A program made the translations under genes and the position numbers. A DNA stretch of 39,562 nucleotides from an uncultured Coriobacteriaceae bacterium (lineage in GTDB: Bacteria; Actinomycetota; Coriobacteriia; Coriobacteriales; Coriobacteriaceae), in contig CASFXG010000007.1 of assembly GCA_949298635.1 (NCBI GenBank), positions 1-39,562 of the forward strand. The letters are read 5' to 3'. Shown here piece after piece: positions 1-7,426 of the stretch. Every line of letters starts with the position of its first letter. The stretch's first letter is position 1. A model generated the notes under the pieces. It made no database searches. It saw nothing but the letters and a program-made list of their open reading frames with translations, and was not told the origin of the DNA.

Positions 1-39
1 TCAAACCGCGCTGGCGCGAACTGCGCGCGGGACGATATA
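1..39 (-). repeat. Dispersed hairpin repeat, copy 1 (cut by window edge)
   Basis: Read on the minus strand this segment begins with tatatcgtcccgcgcgcagt and continues to ggtttga. It matches the left arm and loop of the complete copy at 193-281, in opposite orientation. The other arm would lie left of the window. A third copy is at 22625-22681. Function unknown; it resembles REP/MITE-type intergenic repeats. Confidence 0.6.
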
Positions 40-192
40 GCCGCCCCGACTCATATCGTTTATCTTCTCCGTGGCCAGGGCGAGCGCGGTGCCGCGACCA
101 CCGTTCACCCCGGGTGCGGAAAGATGAAAAGGTTGCAGCCCCCATCGATCTCAGCGTCCAACTTGCTTGAAATGGGTACGAGTATGGGACTC

Positions 193-281
193 CCGTTTGC
201 GGCGCGGGTGTATATCGTCCCGCGCGCAGTTCGCGAAGCGCTGTTTGAGCACGGGATGATATACATCCGCGCCGCGAACGG
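193..281 (+). repeat. Large hairpin repeat upstream of thiD, copy 2
   Basis: Two 33-nt arms (193-225 and 249-281) are reverse complements except at four positions. Three of those four would be G-U pairs and one C-A in RNA read on the plus strand. The 23-nt loop reads gcagttcgcgaagcgctgtt plus tga. Arm and loop sequence recur at 1-39 and 22625-22681, so this is a dispersed element rather than a gene-specific leader. No TPP-riboswitch core motif is visible despite the neighbouring thiD. Confidence 0.7.
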
Positions 282-321
282 ACGGCATTCCCTCCTAGCT
301 TCGAAAGCGAGGTTGTTCACA

Positions 322-1137
322 TTGCAGACCAAGACCATTCCTGCCGTGCTCTCGATCGCGGGCTCAGACTCGAGCGGTGGCGCGGGTATCCAGGCAGACA
401 TCAAGACCATCGCGGCGCACCACCTCTTTGCCGAGACCGCCATCACCGCGCTTACCGCGCAGAATACGACTGGTGTGCGCGCCGTTCTCGAGGCGACGCC
501 GGAATTCGTCGCGCAAGAAATCGACGCTGTCTTCGAGGATATCCCGCCCGCAGCGGTGAAGATCGGCATGGTTTCTTCCGCGGCGATCATCGAGACCATC
601 GCTGAACGCCTCGAGCATTGGGGGGCGACAAACATCGTCGTCGACCCCGTGATGGTCGCGACTTCGGGCGCCCGCCTCATCGACGAGGGAGCGGTCGAGG
701 CGCTCACCTCTCGCCTTCTCCCTCTCGCCACGGTCATCACGCCAAATATCATGGAGGCCGAGGCCCTTGCTGAGCGTGCCATCGAATCGAGCCACGACCA
801 GGCGCTCGTCGCCCAACAGCTCGCACGGCACTTCGGCTGCGCCGTGCTCGTGAAGGGCGGCCACAACGTGAACGACGCGAACGACGTCCTCGCCGAGCCC
901 GCCGCACATGAAGACGACGAGCCGCGCATCACGTGGTTCCGCCACACGCGCGTGGAAACCGAGAACACGCACGGCACGGGTTGCACGCTTTCCTCGGCAA
1001 TCGCTTGCGGACTCGCACAGGAGCGTCCACTGCCCGACGCCATCAACCAGGCGAAGGAATACCTCACCGGAGCGCTCGCTGCAGGGCTTGACCTTGGCCA
1101 CGGCTCCGGCCCCATCGACCACATGTGGGCGCTGTAA
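322..1137 (+). CDS. thiD: Hydroxymethylpyrimidine/phosphomethylpyrimidine kinase
   Basis: This kinase phosphorylates HMP and then HMP-phosphate to HMP-PP for thiamine synthesis, or salvages HMP. I chose the TTG at 322 (protein LQTKTIPAVLSIAGSDSSGG) because the conserved ThiD N-terminus AVLSIAGSDSSGGAGIQADI begins there and an AGCGAGG-type ribosome binding site lies about 9 nt upstream. The frame stays open back to 124, but that extension runs through the hairpin repeat and has no family similarity. The ribokinase-fold signature HGTGCTLSSAIA near the C-terminus supplies the anion hole and catalytic region. The product is 271 aa, a normal length. It appears monocistronic, and no other thiamine gene is in the window. 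The family is clear; the exact start is less certain. Confidence 0.93.
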   Translation: MQTKTIPAVLSIAGSDSSGGAGIQADIKTIAAHHLFAETAITALTAQNTTGVRAVLEATPEFVAQEIDAVFEDIPPAAVKIGMVSSAAIIETIAERLEHWGATNIVVDPVMVATSGARLIDEGAVEALTSRLLPLATVITPNIMEAEALAERAIESSHDQALVAQQLARHFGCAVLVKGGHNVNDANDVLAEPAAHEDDEPRITWFRHTRVETENTHGTGCTLSSAIACGLAQERPLPDAINQAKEYLTGALAAGLDLGHGSGPIDHMWAL

Positions 1138-1142
1138 TCCAT

Positions 1143-1218
1143 TGAGACATTGACACCAGGTCTCAAAATCCCATTGTTACGAGCCGGTGGGACTATGAGA
1201 CCTGGTGTGAAAGTCTCA
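1143..1218. terminator. Long inverted repeat between convergent genes, probable bidirectional terminator
   Basis: Arms at 1143-1173 and 1188-1218 (31 nt each) are near-perfect reverse complements with a few mismatches. The core is caccaggtctca. It sits exactly between the 3' ends of thiD (plus) and the 1220-1582 gene (minus), so a bidirectional terminator role is likely. The length is unusual for a terminator, so a repeat-element origin is also possible. Confidence 0.6.
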
Positions 1219-1219
1219 C

Positions 1220-1582
1220 CTACAGGTGGTAGCGGCCGAAGAGCTCGGGATACGCCTCGTCGACGGCGTCGTTAAACTGATGCGCATAAATGCCGATGGC
1301 GAGCTGCCATACCACGACGAGCACCACCGCGCCGCCGACGAGAAGCACCACTCCCGCGAAGAGAATCGCCGGTGTGAACCCGCCGACCGCAACCGTCATG
1401 GCCCACAGCACAATAGCGATGACCATATAGAGACCAGCTGCAAGCGCGAAGTTCCGCTTGCGAAGTCGCTGCCCGCGCGCGAGCATCGCGTGCAACTCGG
1501 CGAGCTCCGCCTCGCTGAAGCGGCGCTCCCGCAACGCTGCGCGCTCGCGGCTGCCCAGTTTGTTGATAGGGATACCAGCCAT
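1220..1582 (-). CDS. Small membrane protein, function unknown
   Basis: I recognise no family. The ATG at 1582 (MAGIPINKLGSRERAALRER) has AAGGTGG just upstream; a TTG at 1618 would add 12 residues. The 120-aa product has a charged, probably helical N-terminal 45 residues rich in Arg/Glu/Ala. Two hydrophobic segments follow (about residues 48-70, FALAAGLYMVIAIVLWAM, and 72-97, AILFAGVVLLVGGAVVLVVV). A short soluble tail ends PELFGRYHL. It is convergent with thiD and divergent from the HdeD-like gene, which is also a small membrane protein. No signal peptide or catalytic motif is visible. Confidence 0.75.
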   Translation of the reverse strand: MAGIPINKLGSRERAALRERRFSEAELAELHAMLARGQRLRKRNFALAAGLYMVIAIVLWAMTVAVGGFTPAILFAGVVLLVGGAVVLVVVWQLAIGIYAHQFNDAVDEAYPELFGRYHL

Positions 1583-1822
1583 AACCACCTTGCTCCACTC
1601 TACGACGACTCTGCGCAACGAGTTGCCCGCCAGATTCTTGCACTCCGATGTATTCTACCGTCATTTGGAACGCCGCCCGCTCCGAATGACCTTCCGCAAA
1701 CCTTAAGTCGTTGAAACGTGCTTACCCGGAAATGCTGGTCTACCAATAGCATCTACGGGTAGAACAATACTAACGCGCTCGCCGAGACGCGGCATGAGCG
1801 CACCTGCCTTAGGGAGGCATCT

Positions 1823-2413
1823 ATGTACCCGTACGACCCCAATCACGATTACGTGAGCGATTATATCGACCAGTGGAACCGACAGATTCGTGCCACGAAG
1901 ATTTGGATGGCGGTTATCGGCATCGTGCTCGTAATCACCGGACTTGCCAGCGCGATCGCGCCGTTCAGCATGTATGCGTTCATCCAAACGTTCGCCGCCG
2001 TCGCGCTCATCATGCATGGTGCCTCGCACCTGGTGAGTTACTTCCAAACGCCGCAGTTCTTCCGCAACGGCGCGACGCTCGCATCGGGTCTGTTGAACGC
2101 CCTGCTCGGTGTCCTGCTGCTTGCGCTGCCCGCCACGCTTACCGCCGGAACCATCGTGTTCCTGCTGGCGTTCCTGCTGGTGACCATGGGCATCGAGCGC
2201 ATCTCGTTCGCCCAGAACATGAAGTACTACCAGCTTGGCGGTTCCACCGCTGGCATGATCACGGGCATCGTCGATATCGTGCTCGGCATCGTGTTCGCTC
2301 TTATGCCGCTCTTCGCAAGCGCGGCGATCAGCATCCTCATCTCGGCATACCTGGTTGTTGCCGGCGTGGCACTCATCGTGGAGAGTCTTTCGATCAAGCG
2401 CATCGACCGATGA
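1823..2413 (+). CDS. HdeD/DUF308-family membrane protein
   Basis: The 196-aa protein begins MYPYDPNHDYVSDYIDQW and a GGGAGG-type ribosome binding site precedes the ATG. A cytoplasmic N-terminus of about 25 residues is followed by six hydrophobic helices arranged as paired segments (WMAVIGIVLVITGLAS, YAFIQTFAAVALIMHG, LLNALLGVLLLALPAT, GTIVFLLAFLLVTMGI, GIVDIVLGIVFALMPLF, AAISILISAYLVVAGVALI). This is the DUF308 repeat architecture of HdeD. The family is linked to acid or envelope stress in enterics, but its molecular function is not established. The gene is monocistronic and is followed by a clear terminator. Confidence 0.85.
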   Translation: MYPYDPNHDYVSDYIDQWNRQIRATKIWMAVIGIVLVITGLASAIAPFSMYAFIQTFAAVALIMHGASHLVSYFQTPQFFRNGATLASGLLNALLGVLLLALPATLTAGTIVFLLAFLLVTMGIERISFAQNMKYYQLGGSTAGMITGIVDIVLGIVFALMPLFASAAISILISAYLVVAGVALIVESLSIKRIDR

Positions 2414-2445
2414 AGCCGTAGCGCTCAGCACGAGACGATACATAT

Positions 2446-2486
2446 AAAGGCGGTGGAACCGGGCTATCCGATTCCCACCGCCTTTT
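2446..2486 (+). terminator. Rho-independent terminator of the HdeD-like gene
   Basis: Stem aaaggcggtgg (2446-2456) pairs with ccaccgccttt (2475-2485) and is followed by T residues. It lies 33 nt after the HdeD-like stop and before the convergent glycohydrolase gene. Confidence 0.8.
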
Positions 2487-2513
2487 CGTCAAAACGTTTA
2501 CCTGCGAACGCGC

Positions 2514-3488
2514 TTACAGGTACTTGCGCCAATCGTCTTCGTCATCGTCGCCTTCTGCCTGCGTCGCGCGCGCCGATTCCTCCGCGGCCTTCGCAGCAGC
2601 CGCTGCGCGTGCGGCATCCGCATACGACGTCGAAGGCGCCTCGGGGAACGCGCTGAACGCATGCTCGAACTTCGCGAGGTTCTCGTCGTAGCGCGTACGC
2701 GGGATAGCGAATATCACCTGCTTCACGCCGTGCGAACCGCTCGCCAGCTCATCGCGGAACATCTCGGCAACTTGCTCGGCGTCCCATCCGAAGACGCCGC
2801 AACCGTAGGCGCCGAGTACGACCTTCTCGCGGCCGAGCGCATCGATGATCGCAAGCGCGAAGCGAATGCGATCGCGCATGGAGGCGGCGAGTGTCTCTTC
2901 GCTTACATGGTAATCCGCACGGGCGCGCTTCGCGTTCGGCGCCGCCGCGACGACGACGTCCGCGTAGGCATGCATCTTCCCACGCTCGAAACGCACGGCG
3001 GGCACCGCGAGGGCGCGTTCGCGATATAGCTCGCAGTTGATGTTGCGGCGGCGGTTTTCACCATACCAATCGCGCTGTTCATTGAGGACGTTATACAGGT
3101 AGGACTCCGTGCAAAGCGCTTCCTCTTGGGCGAGGCCGCCGCGAATGTAGCCGCCGCCCGGGTTCACGAACGAGGCGAAATCGAGCACCGCAAGGTCGCA
3201 GAACTGGGCGTAGCCGCGCCCGTTCTCGAGAATCGCCGCCACGGAATCGAGCTGGACGACCGTTACGTCGGGCACGCACGGCTCAGCAACCTCAACGGAA
3301 GGCATGCCCTCGTAGCGCGTCACGCCTTCAAGAGAACGCGCGATATCCTTCGCAAGGCGCTTAGCCACGTCCTCCGTGTGCTGCTCGGCAGCCTTCTTGC
3401 GCGCCTCGCGCTTCGGGTTCTCGCGCCCGTTGCCACGGGTTCCCCCGTTGCGCCCGTTTCCTGAACGACGATCGTCCCTACGCTCCAT
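2514..3488 (-). CDS. Bacterial-type poly(ADP-ribose) glycohydrolase (TIGR02452/DUF2263 family)
   Basis: This is a macrodomain-fold ADP-ribose hydrolase expected to cleave ADP-ribose modifications. The bacterial PARG signature GGG-x7-QE(E) is present: GGG at residues 111-113 and QEE at 121-123 within VNPGGGYIRGGLAQEEALC. The downstream GAYGCGVFGWD motif is also typical. ATG 3488 (MERRDDRRSGNGRNGG) follows AGAGGTGATG and is preferred over a longer frame beginning at 3623. The first ~45 residues are a basic Gly/Asn/Arg-rich tract outside the domain. The last ~40 are Ala-rich and then acidic (EGDDDEDDWRKYL). The product is 324 aa. No ADP-ribosyltransferase toxin or DNA-damage gene is adjacent. 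The family is confident; the physiological substrate is not deducible. Confidence 0.9.
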   Translation of the reverse strand: MERRDDRRSGNGRNGGTRGNGRENPKREARKKAAEQHTEDVAKRLAKDIARSLEGVTRYEGMPSVEVAEPCVPDVTVVQLDSVAAILENGRGYAQFCDLAVLDFASFVNPGGGYIRGGLAQEEALCTESYLYNVLNEQRDWYGENRRRNINCELYRERALAVPAVRFERGKMHAYADVVVAAAPNAKRARADYHVSEETLAASMRDRIRFALAIIDALGREKVVLGAYGCGVFGWDAEQVAEMFRDELASGSHGVKQVIFAIPRTRYDENLAKFEHAFSAFPEAPSTSYADAARAAAAAKAAEESARATQAEGDDDEDDWRKYL

Positions 3489-3675
3489 GTCATCACCTCT
3501 GTACCCGGATCTCTTCGGACTCCCATAAGGATACCCGGAAGCGGGGCGTCGCGCACGCGGCACGCTGAAGGCAAAGCGCGGCACAAAGAGGCTTCGCGAG
3601 CGGAGTGCAAAGGCGTCGCGCACGCAATTACCTGCTTTGGCGCGCTCGAAACGTCACCGGAATTGGAAATCTGGC

Positions 3676-3820
3676 CAAAAACGAAAGTATTGTGACACTT
3701 CTTCTCGGGGAATGAGGGTGCGGTTCCCCCATAGCTGGGATAACCGCGCCCCCTACCAGGGCGGTGGGCGATGCGCACCCCCGTTTTTCAAGAAGAGGTG
3801 TCACAATACTTTCGCTTTTG
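3676..3820. repeat. 145-bp imperfect palindrome (MITE-like or cruciform element)
   Basis: Outer arms 3676-3707 and 3789-3820 match as reverse complements at 29 of 32 positions, core cgaaagtattgtgacac. A second pair, gggtgcg at 3715-3721 and cgcaccc at 3774-3780, continues the helix inward. No reading frame or transposase is present. It lies between two minus-strand genes, so the hairpin could also end transcription of the upstream LOG-family gene. Confidence 0.65.
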
Positions 3821-3864
3821 ACCACCGGAGCCGATATTCAGGAAATGCCGCGGCAGTCGCAGCG

Positions 3865-4737
3865 TCAGATCGTCTTAATCGCGCTCGTCGCGATGGCAAC
3901 GGCTTCGTCAACGCTATCGGTGATGTGCACAAGATCCGGGTCAAGCGCGGAAATCATGCCCTCTTCCTGCACCGTCCCCTCAATCCAGTCGAAGAGCCCA
4001 CGCCAATATGCGCTGCCCACCAGCACGACGGGCATCCGCGTGACCTTGTGTGTCTGCACGAGCGTGAGCAACTCGAAAAGCTCGTCAAGCGTCCCGAAGC
4101 CGCCGGGAAACACGATGGCTCCCTGCGAATACTTCACAAACATGGTCTTCCGCACGAAGAAGTAGCGAAACGACATGCCGAGGTTGACCCACTTGTTCAG
4201 ACCCTCTTCGAAGGGGAGCTCAATCCCCAGGCCGATCGAGACGCCCCCGCGCTCGGCCGCGCCGCGGTTCGCTGCCTCCATGATGCCCGGCCCGCCGCCC
4301 GTGATGGTGGCGATGCCCGCCTCCGCAAGCTGCCGTCCCGTCTCGCGCGCTGCACGGTACATGGAGTCGCCTCGCTTGGTACGGGCGGAGCCGAAAACCA
4401 CCACCGCGGGGCCCACCTCGGCGAGCGCGCCGAAACCGTCGACAAACTCCGCCTGGATGCGCAAGACGCGCCAGGGATCCATATGGAGCCAGTCGGTCGA
4501 TGTTTCCGGTGCGAGCAGGTTGCCCATCGTGGTGTCGGTGGGCGCCATGGGTCCACGCAGAACCACGGGGCCGCGCTGATGCGTCTGCTCGCTCGTGTAA
4601 CCGTGCTCTTCGTCGGGAATGCCATCGAGCGGGCAATGATGCGAACTATTGGCAGACGCGTTCATCCCGCCATCGACTTCGTCGTGATTCTCGCGAGCAG
4701 CGGCTCCCGCATCGTATTGCCCCTCCGTATGATTCAT
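3865..4737 (-). CDS. LOG-family/TIGR00730 Rossmann-fold nucleotide hydrolase-like protein
   Basis: LOG-family enzymes remove ribose-5-phosphate from nucleoside monophosphates, including cytokinin nucleotides. Both signatures are visible: GGGPGIMEAAN and PGGFGTLDE, the phosphate-binding and catalytic Arg/Glu region. The start is one of two adjacent ATGs (4740 or 4737). I prefer 4737 (MNHTEGQYDAG), which places AGGAG five nucleotides upstream. An N-terminal extension of roughly 75 residues, polar and His/Glu-rich, precedes the fold. It is not part of the core family and looks disordered. The gene is monocistronic, and the large palindrome lies downstream. The biological substrate in bacteria is generally uncertain. 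Confidence 0.88.
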   Translation of the reverse strand: MNHTEGQYDAGAAARENHDEVDGGMNASANSSHHCPLDGIPDEEHGYTSEQTHQRGPVVLRGPMAPTDTTMGNLLAPETSTDWLHMDPWRVLRIQAEFVDGFGALAEVGPAVVVFGSARTKRGDSMYRAARETGRQLAEAGIATITGGGPGIMEAANRGAAERGGVSIGLGIELPFEEGLNKWVNLGMSFRYFFVRKTMFVKYSQGAIVFPGGFGTLDELFELLTLVQTHKVTRMPVVLVGSAYWRGLFDWIEGTVQEEGMISALDPDLVHITDSVDEAVAIATSAIKTI

Positions 4738-5107
4738 CATTTCTCCTCTGCCTGTTGCCAACTCATTTCTCACAGCATAGCCGTTTCGCCGAAAGCAGCG
4801 TTAATCCGACCGTTGGTCGGCGAAAACCGCACGTCCGCCCTTCCATTACAAAATCCTGACGTGCATCTGCTTGAATACCAAGAACATCGAGGTAATCAGC
4901 TGTAAACCCCCGGGACTGGCTTCCTTGCAAAACCCTTACGTTCACGAGGCCGCCATACTCGTACGGCGTATCCTACACTGTTCTTGGCACCCCGCCTGAT
5001 AGGGCGACGCTCCGGGCGACCGACGCGACCGACTCCCGCTGCGCGGGGAGCCGATGCCGGGCGCTCATTGCGCCATTCATCCGTCACAAGACCAAGGGGT
5101 GAACAAC
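4738..5107. other. 370-bp gene-free region between divergent genes
   Basis: The region separates the minus-strand LOG gene from the plus-strand operon beginning at 5108 and should hold both promoters. I see a short inverted pair, tttcgccga near 4788 and tcggcgaaaa near 4818. The only clear element is the AAGGGGTG ribosome binding site at 5094-5101. Short frames here lack ribosome binding sites and family similarity. No confident -35/-10 pair was found. Confidence 0.5.
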
Positions 5108-6010
5108 ATGACGAACAAACGCCTTACCGTTGTGCTCGCCACGCTGCTCGTATTGATCGTGGGCGGCGGAGCTATTTTTGCAGTAACGCAGAACCCGGCA
5201 AATCCGGCAAGCAATCCTGCCCAAGCAACCGAGCCCGTGGAGGAGACGCTCCCCTATCCCGAGGGAGGCGGAACGCTCATCCTGCGCGTGAACCCCGAGT
5301 TCGCGATTCACTATGACGCCTCCGGTGTTGTCGTAGGCGTTGAAGCGCGCAACGCTGACGCTGAGAACATGAAGCTCGATCTCACCGCGCTCGAGGGCAT
5401 GGCATGCCGCGAGGCGGTTCGCACGCTCGTCGAACGCATTAACGACGCTGGTTATTTCGTGGAAGAAGTCGAGGGCGAGGGCAACACCATCAACCTTGAG
5501 GTCGAAAGCGGATCGGCGCTTCCCGAAGAGAACTTCCTGCGCAATATCGTGCATGAATCCGAGACGTACGTCGTTGGGCAGAACATGACCGTCCCCATGG
5601 AAGTCTCCGGCACGACCGACTATGGCTGGACGAACTACGGCGACTCCGATTATGGCCCCGACAGCGACGGCGTGACCGATTACTACGACTCCGATTACGG
5701 CCCCCTGAACGACGGCGTGACCGATTATAACGAGCCTGCATCGGACGACAACACGAATTACGATTCCGGATACACGAGCTCCGGCGGCGGCTCCAGCAGC
5801 GGTGGAGGCTCCAGCTCTGGCGGAGGTTCCAGTTCCGGCGGCGGCTCCGCGCCAGCACCCGCACCAGCGCCTGCCCCGTCTCCCGCGCCGAGTGGTGGGA
5901 ACTCGGGCTATGACTCGAACTCCGGCTATGACTCGAATTCGGGCTACGACTCCAACTCCGGCTACAGCGGCAACTCGGGTCACGACTCGGACTCCGGATA
6001 CGACGATTAG
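5108..6010 (+). CDS. Secreted or anchored RsgI-like protein with Ser/Gly/Tyr/Asp repeats
   Basis: ATG 5108 follows AAGGGGTG with a 6-nt gap. One N-terminal hydrophobic segment (LTVVLATLLVLIVGGGAIFA, residues 6-25) is a signal anchor. Residues ~55-95 (GGGTLILRVNPEFAIHYDAS, then GVVVGVEARNADAE) resemble the middle domain of anti-sigma factor RsgI. The C-terminal half is low complexity: DYGPDSDGVTDY-type repeats, an (SSSGGG)n linker, an Ala-Pro tract and a terminal (NSGYDS)n array, all rich in Ser, Tyr and Asp and nearly free of Lys. The 300-aa protein starts an operon whose next gene begins 3 nt later. No sigI is nearby. The Ser/Tyr repeats next to a CotH-type kinase gene suggest a phosphorylation substrate, which is inference. 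Confidence 0.8.
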   Translation: MTNKRLTVVLATLLVLIVGGGAIFAVTQNPANPASNPAQATEPVEETLPYPEGGGTLILRVNPEFAIHYDASGVVVGVEARNADAENMKLDLTALEGMACREAVRTLVERINDAGYFVEEVEGEGNTINLEVESGSALPEENFLRNIVHESETYVVGQNMTVPMEVSGTTDYGWTNYGDSDYGPDSDGVTDYYDSDYGPLNDGVTDYNEPASDDNTNYDSGYTSSGGGSSSGGGSSSGGGSSSGGGSAPAPAPAPAPSPAPSGGNSGYDSNSGYDSNSGYDSNSGYSGNSGHDSDSGYDD

Positions 6011-6013
6011 CCC

Positions 6014-6691
6014 ATGTCGATCCGTCATGAGCTGAAGTACCTCATCTCGCCGATAGACGCTCATGTGCTCGCACGGCGCTTCTCGACGCTTTTCGCGCGC
6101 GACCGCCATGCGGGCACGGACGGCTCCTACACCGTGCGCAGTCTGTATTTCGACACACCCGACGACGCTCTGCTCCGCCAAAACAAGGAGGGCGTCAGCC
6201 GGCGCGAGAAATGGCGGCTGCGCACCTATGGCGAGGGCGGTATGCTCCGTTTGGAAAAGAAGGCGAAACACGCCGGCGCGAGCGAGAAGAGCTCTTGTCC
6301 CCTTTCGCCCGAAGAGGCACAGGAACTCGTCAACGATGGCCGGGCACCCCTTGCTTGGGAGTCATGCGATCATCCGGTCAAGCGTGAATTCCACGGCAGG
6401 CAGGAAGCATATCTCCTGCGTGCGGCATCCGTCGTGTGCTACCGCCGTGAAGCATTCACCTACGCGCCGGGCAACGTGCGTCTCACGATCGACTCGCACA
6501 TTGCATCGAGCCCGAACCCGCGCGCCCTCCTCGACCCAAGCATCCCGCTCATCCCCATCGACCCAGGCCGCGTGCTCCTCGAGGTGAAGTTCGACGCATT
6601 CCTACCCGATATCGTTCGCGCCGCGATCGAAACCCCGGGCGCGGTGCGCAGCGCATACTCGAAATACGCGCTGGGACGCCGATACGAGTGA
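6014..6691 (+). CDS. VTC-domain protein, polyphosphate polymerase family
   Basis: The 225-aa protein is a single VTC domain of the triphosphate-tunnel fold. It begins directly with MSIRHELKYLI, and the basic/acidic tunnel residues are recognisable: RSLYFDTPDD, REKWRLRTYG, LRLEKKAKH, VKREF, RLTIDSHI and LLEVKFDAFLP. In yeast Vtc4 this fold makes polyphosphate from ATP. Bacterial stand-alone copies are commonly found next to DUF4956 and CotH genes, as here. The gene starts 3 nt after the repeat-protein stop and lies 18 nt before the DUF4956 gene. No membrane segment is present, so it should act on the cytoplasmic side. The family is confident; the polymer and acceptor are unknown. Confidence 0.9.
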   Translation: MSIRHELKYLISPIDAHVLARRFSTLFARDRHAGTDGSYTVRSLYFDTPDDALLRQNKEGVSRREKWRLRTYGEGGMLRLEKKAKHAGASEKSSCPLSPEEAQELVNDGRAPLAWESCDHPVKREFHGRQEAYLLRAASVVCYRREAFTYAPGNVRLTIDSHIASSPNPRALLDPSIPLIPIDPGRVLLEVKFDAFLPDIVRAAIETPGAVRSAYSKYALGRRYE

Positions 6692-6709
6692 TACCAAGAA
6701 AGGCAATCC

Positions 6710-7384
6710 ATGGTTACGTTCGACGACATCTTCACCTCGGCATTCCTCGACCGCATGGGAGCCGTGCCGCTTATCGACGCCATCGTGGCGATGCTGCTCG
6801 CCTGCGGGATTGGTCTCTTCATCTTCCTGATCTACCGGAAGACGTCGAGCGCGGTCATGTACTCCACGTCATTCGGCGTGACGCTCGTGGCGCTCACCCT
6901 CATCACGACCCTCGTGATTCTCGCCGTCTCAAGCAACGTGCTGCTCTCGCTGGGCATGGTGGGCGCCCTCTCCATCGTGCGCTTCCGCGCGCCCATCAAA
7001 GAACCGCTCGACCTCGTGTTTCTCTTCTGGTGCATCGCAACGGGCATCGTGCTCGCCGCGGGCTTGCTCTTCCTTGCCATCTTCGGCGCGGTGTTCATCG
7101 GGCTCGTGCTTCTCATGTTCGCGGATCGCAAGACCGATGACCGGCCGTACATGCTCGTGGTGCACCTTGAAGGCGAAAGCGCGGAGCAAAATGTCATCAC
7201 GGCAATCGAGGCGCGCGCCGCCCGGCATGCTCTCAAGGCGAAAAACGTACACGGTGGAAGCGTAGAGCTCACCTTTGAACTGCGACTCAAGGAAGGCGGG
7301 GCGGCGCTTGTCGACGAGCTTGACGCGCTCGAAGGCGTCACCGACGCGGCGCTCGTGTCATACAACGGCGATTACCTCGGATAG
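6710..7384 (+). CDS. DUF4956 membrane protein
   Basis: The 224-aa protein has about four hydrophobic helices in its first 145 residues (LIDAIVAMLLACGIGLFIFL, FGVTLVALTLITTLVILAVS, LGMVGALSIVRF, FLFWCIATGIVLAAGLLFLA, VFIGLVLLMFA). The conserved DUF4956 stretch SLGMVGALSIVRFRAPIKEP is present. The C-terminal ~80 residues form a soluble alpha/beta domain (MLVVHLEGESAEQNVITAIE to LVSYNGDYLG). It lies between the VTC and CotH genes with 18- and 42-nt gaps. This arrangement suggests the membrane component linking cytoplasmic polymer or nucleotide chemistry to an external kinase. Function is not established. Confidence 0.9.
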   Translation: MVTFDDIFTSAFLDRMGAVPLIDAIVAMLLACGIGLFIFLIYRKTSSAVMYSTSFGVTLVALTLITTLVILAVSSNVLLSLGMVGALSIVRFRAPIKEPLDLVFLFWCIATGIVLAAGLLFLAIFGAVFIGLVLLMFADRKTDDRPYMLVVHLEGESAEQNVITAIEARAARHALKAKNVHGGSVELTFELRLKEGGAALVDELDALEGVTDAALVSYNGDYLG

Positions 7385-7426
7385 CAAAGGCACCAACCCG
7401 AAAGCACGGAAGCAAGCAGAACGCCC

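Noticed and set aside
1..321. TPP riboswitch upstream of thiD.
   Set aside because: The hairpin lacks the conserved TPP core and its sequence recurs elsewhere as a dispersed repeat.
124..321. N-terminal extension of ThiD beginning at 124.
   Set aside because: It is encoded through the hairpin repeat, has no family similarity, and the conserved ThiD start aligns with the TTG at 322.
5690..6000. CRISPR-like direct repeats.
   Set aside because: The repeats are in-frame codons for Ser/Gly/Tyr/Asp tracts of the secreted protein, with no spacers.
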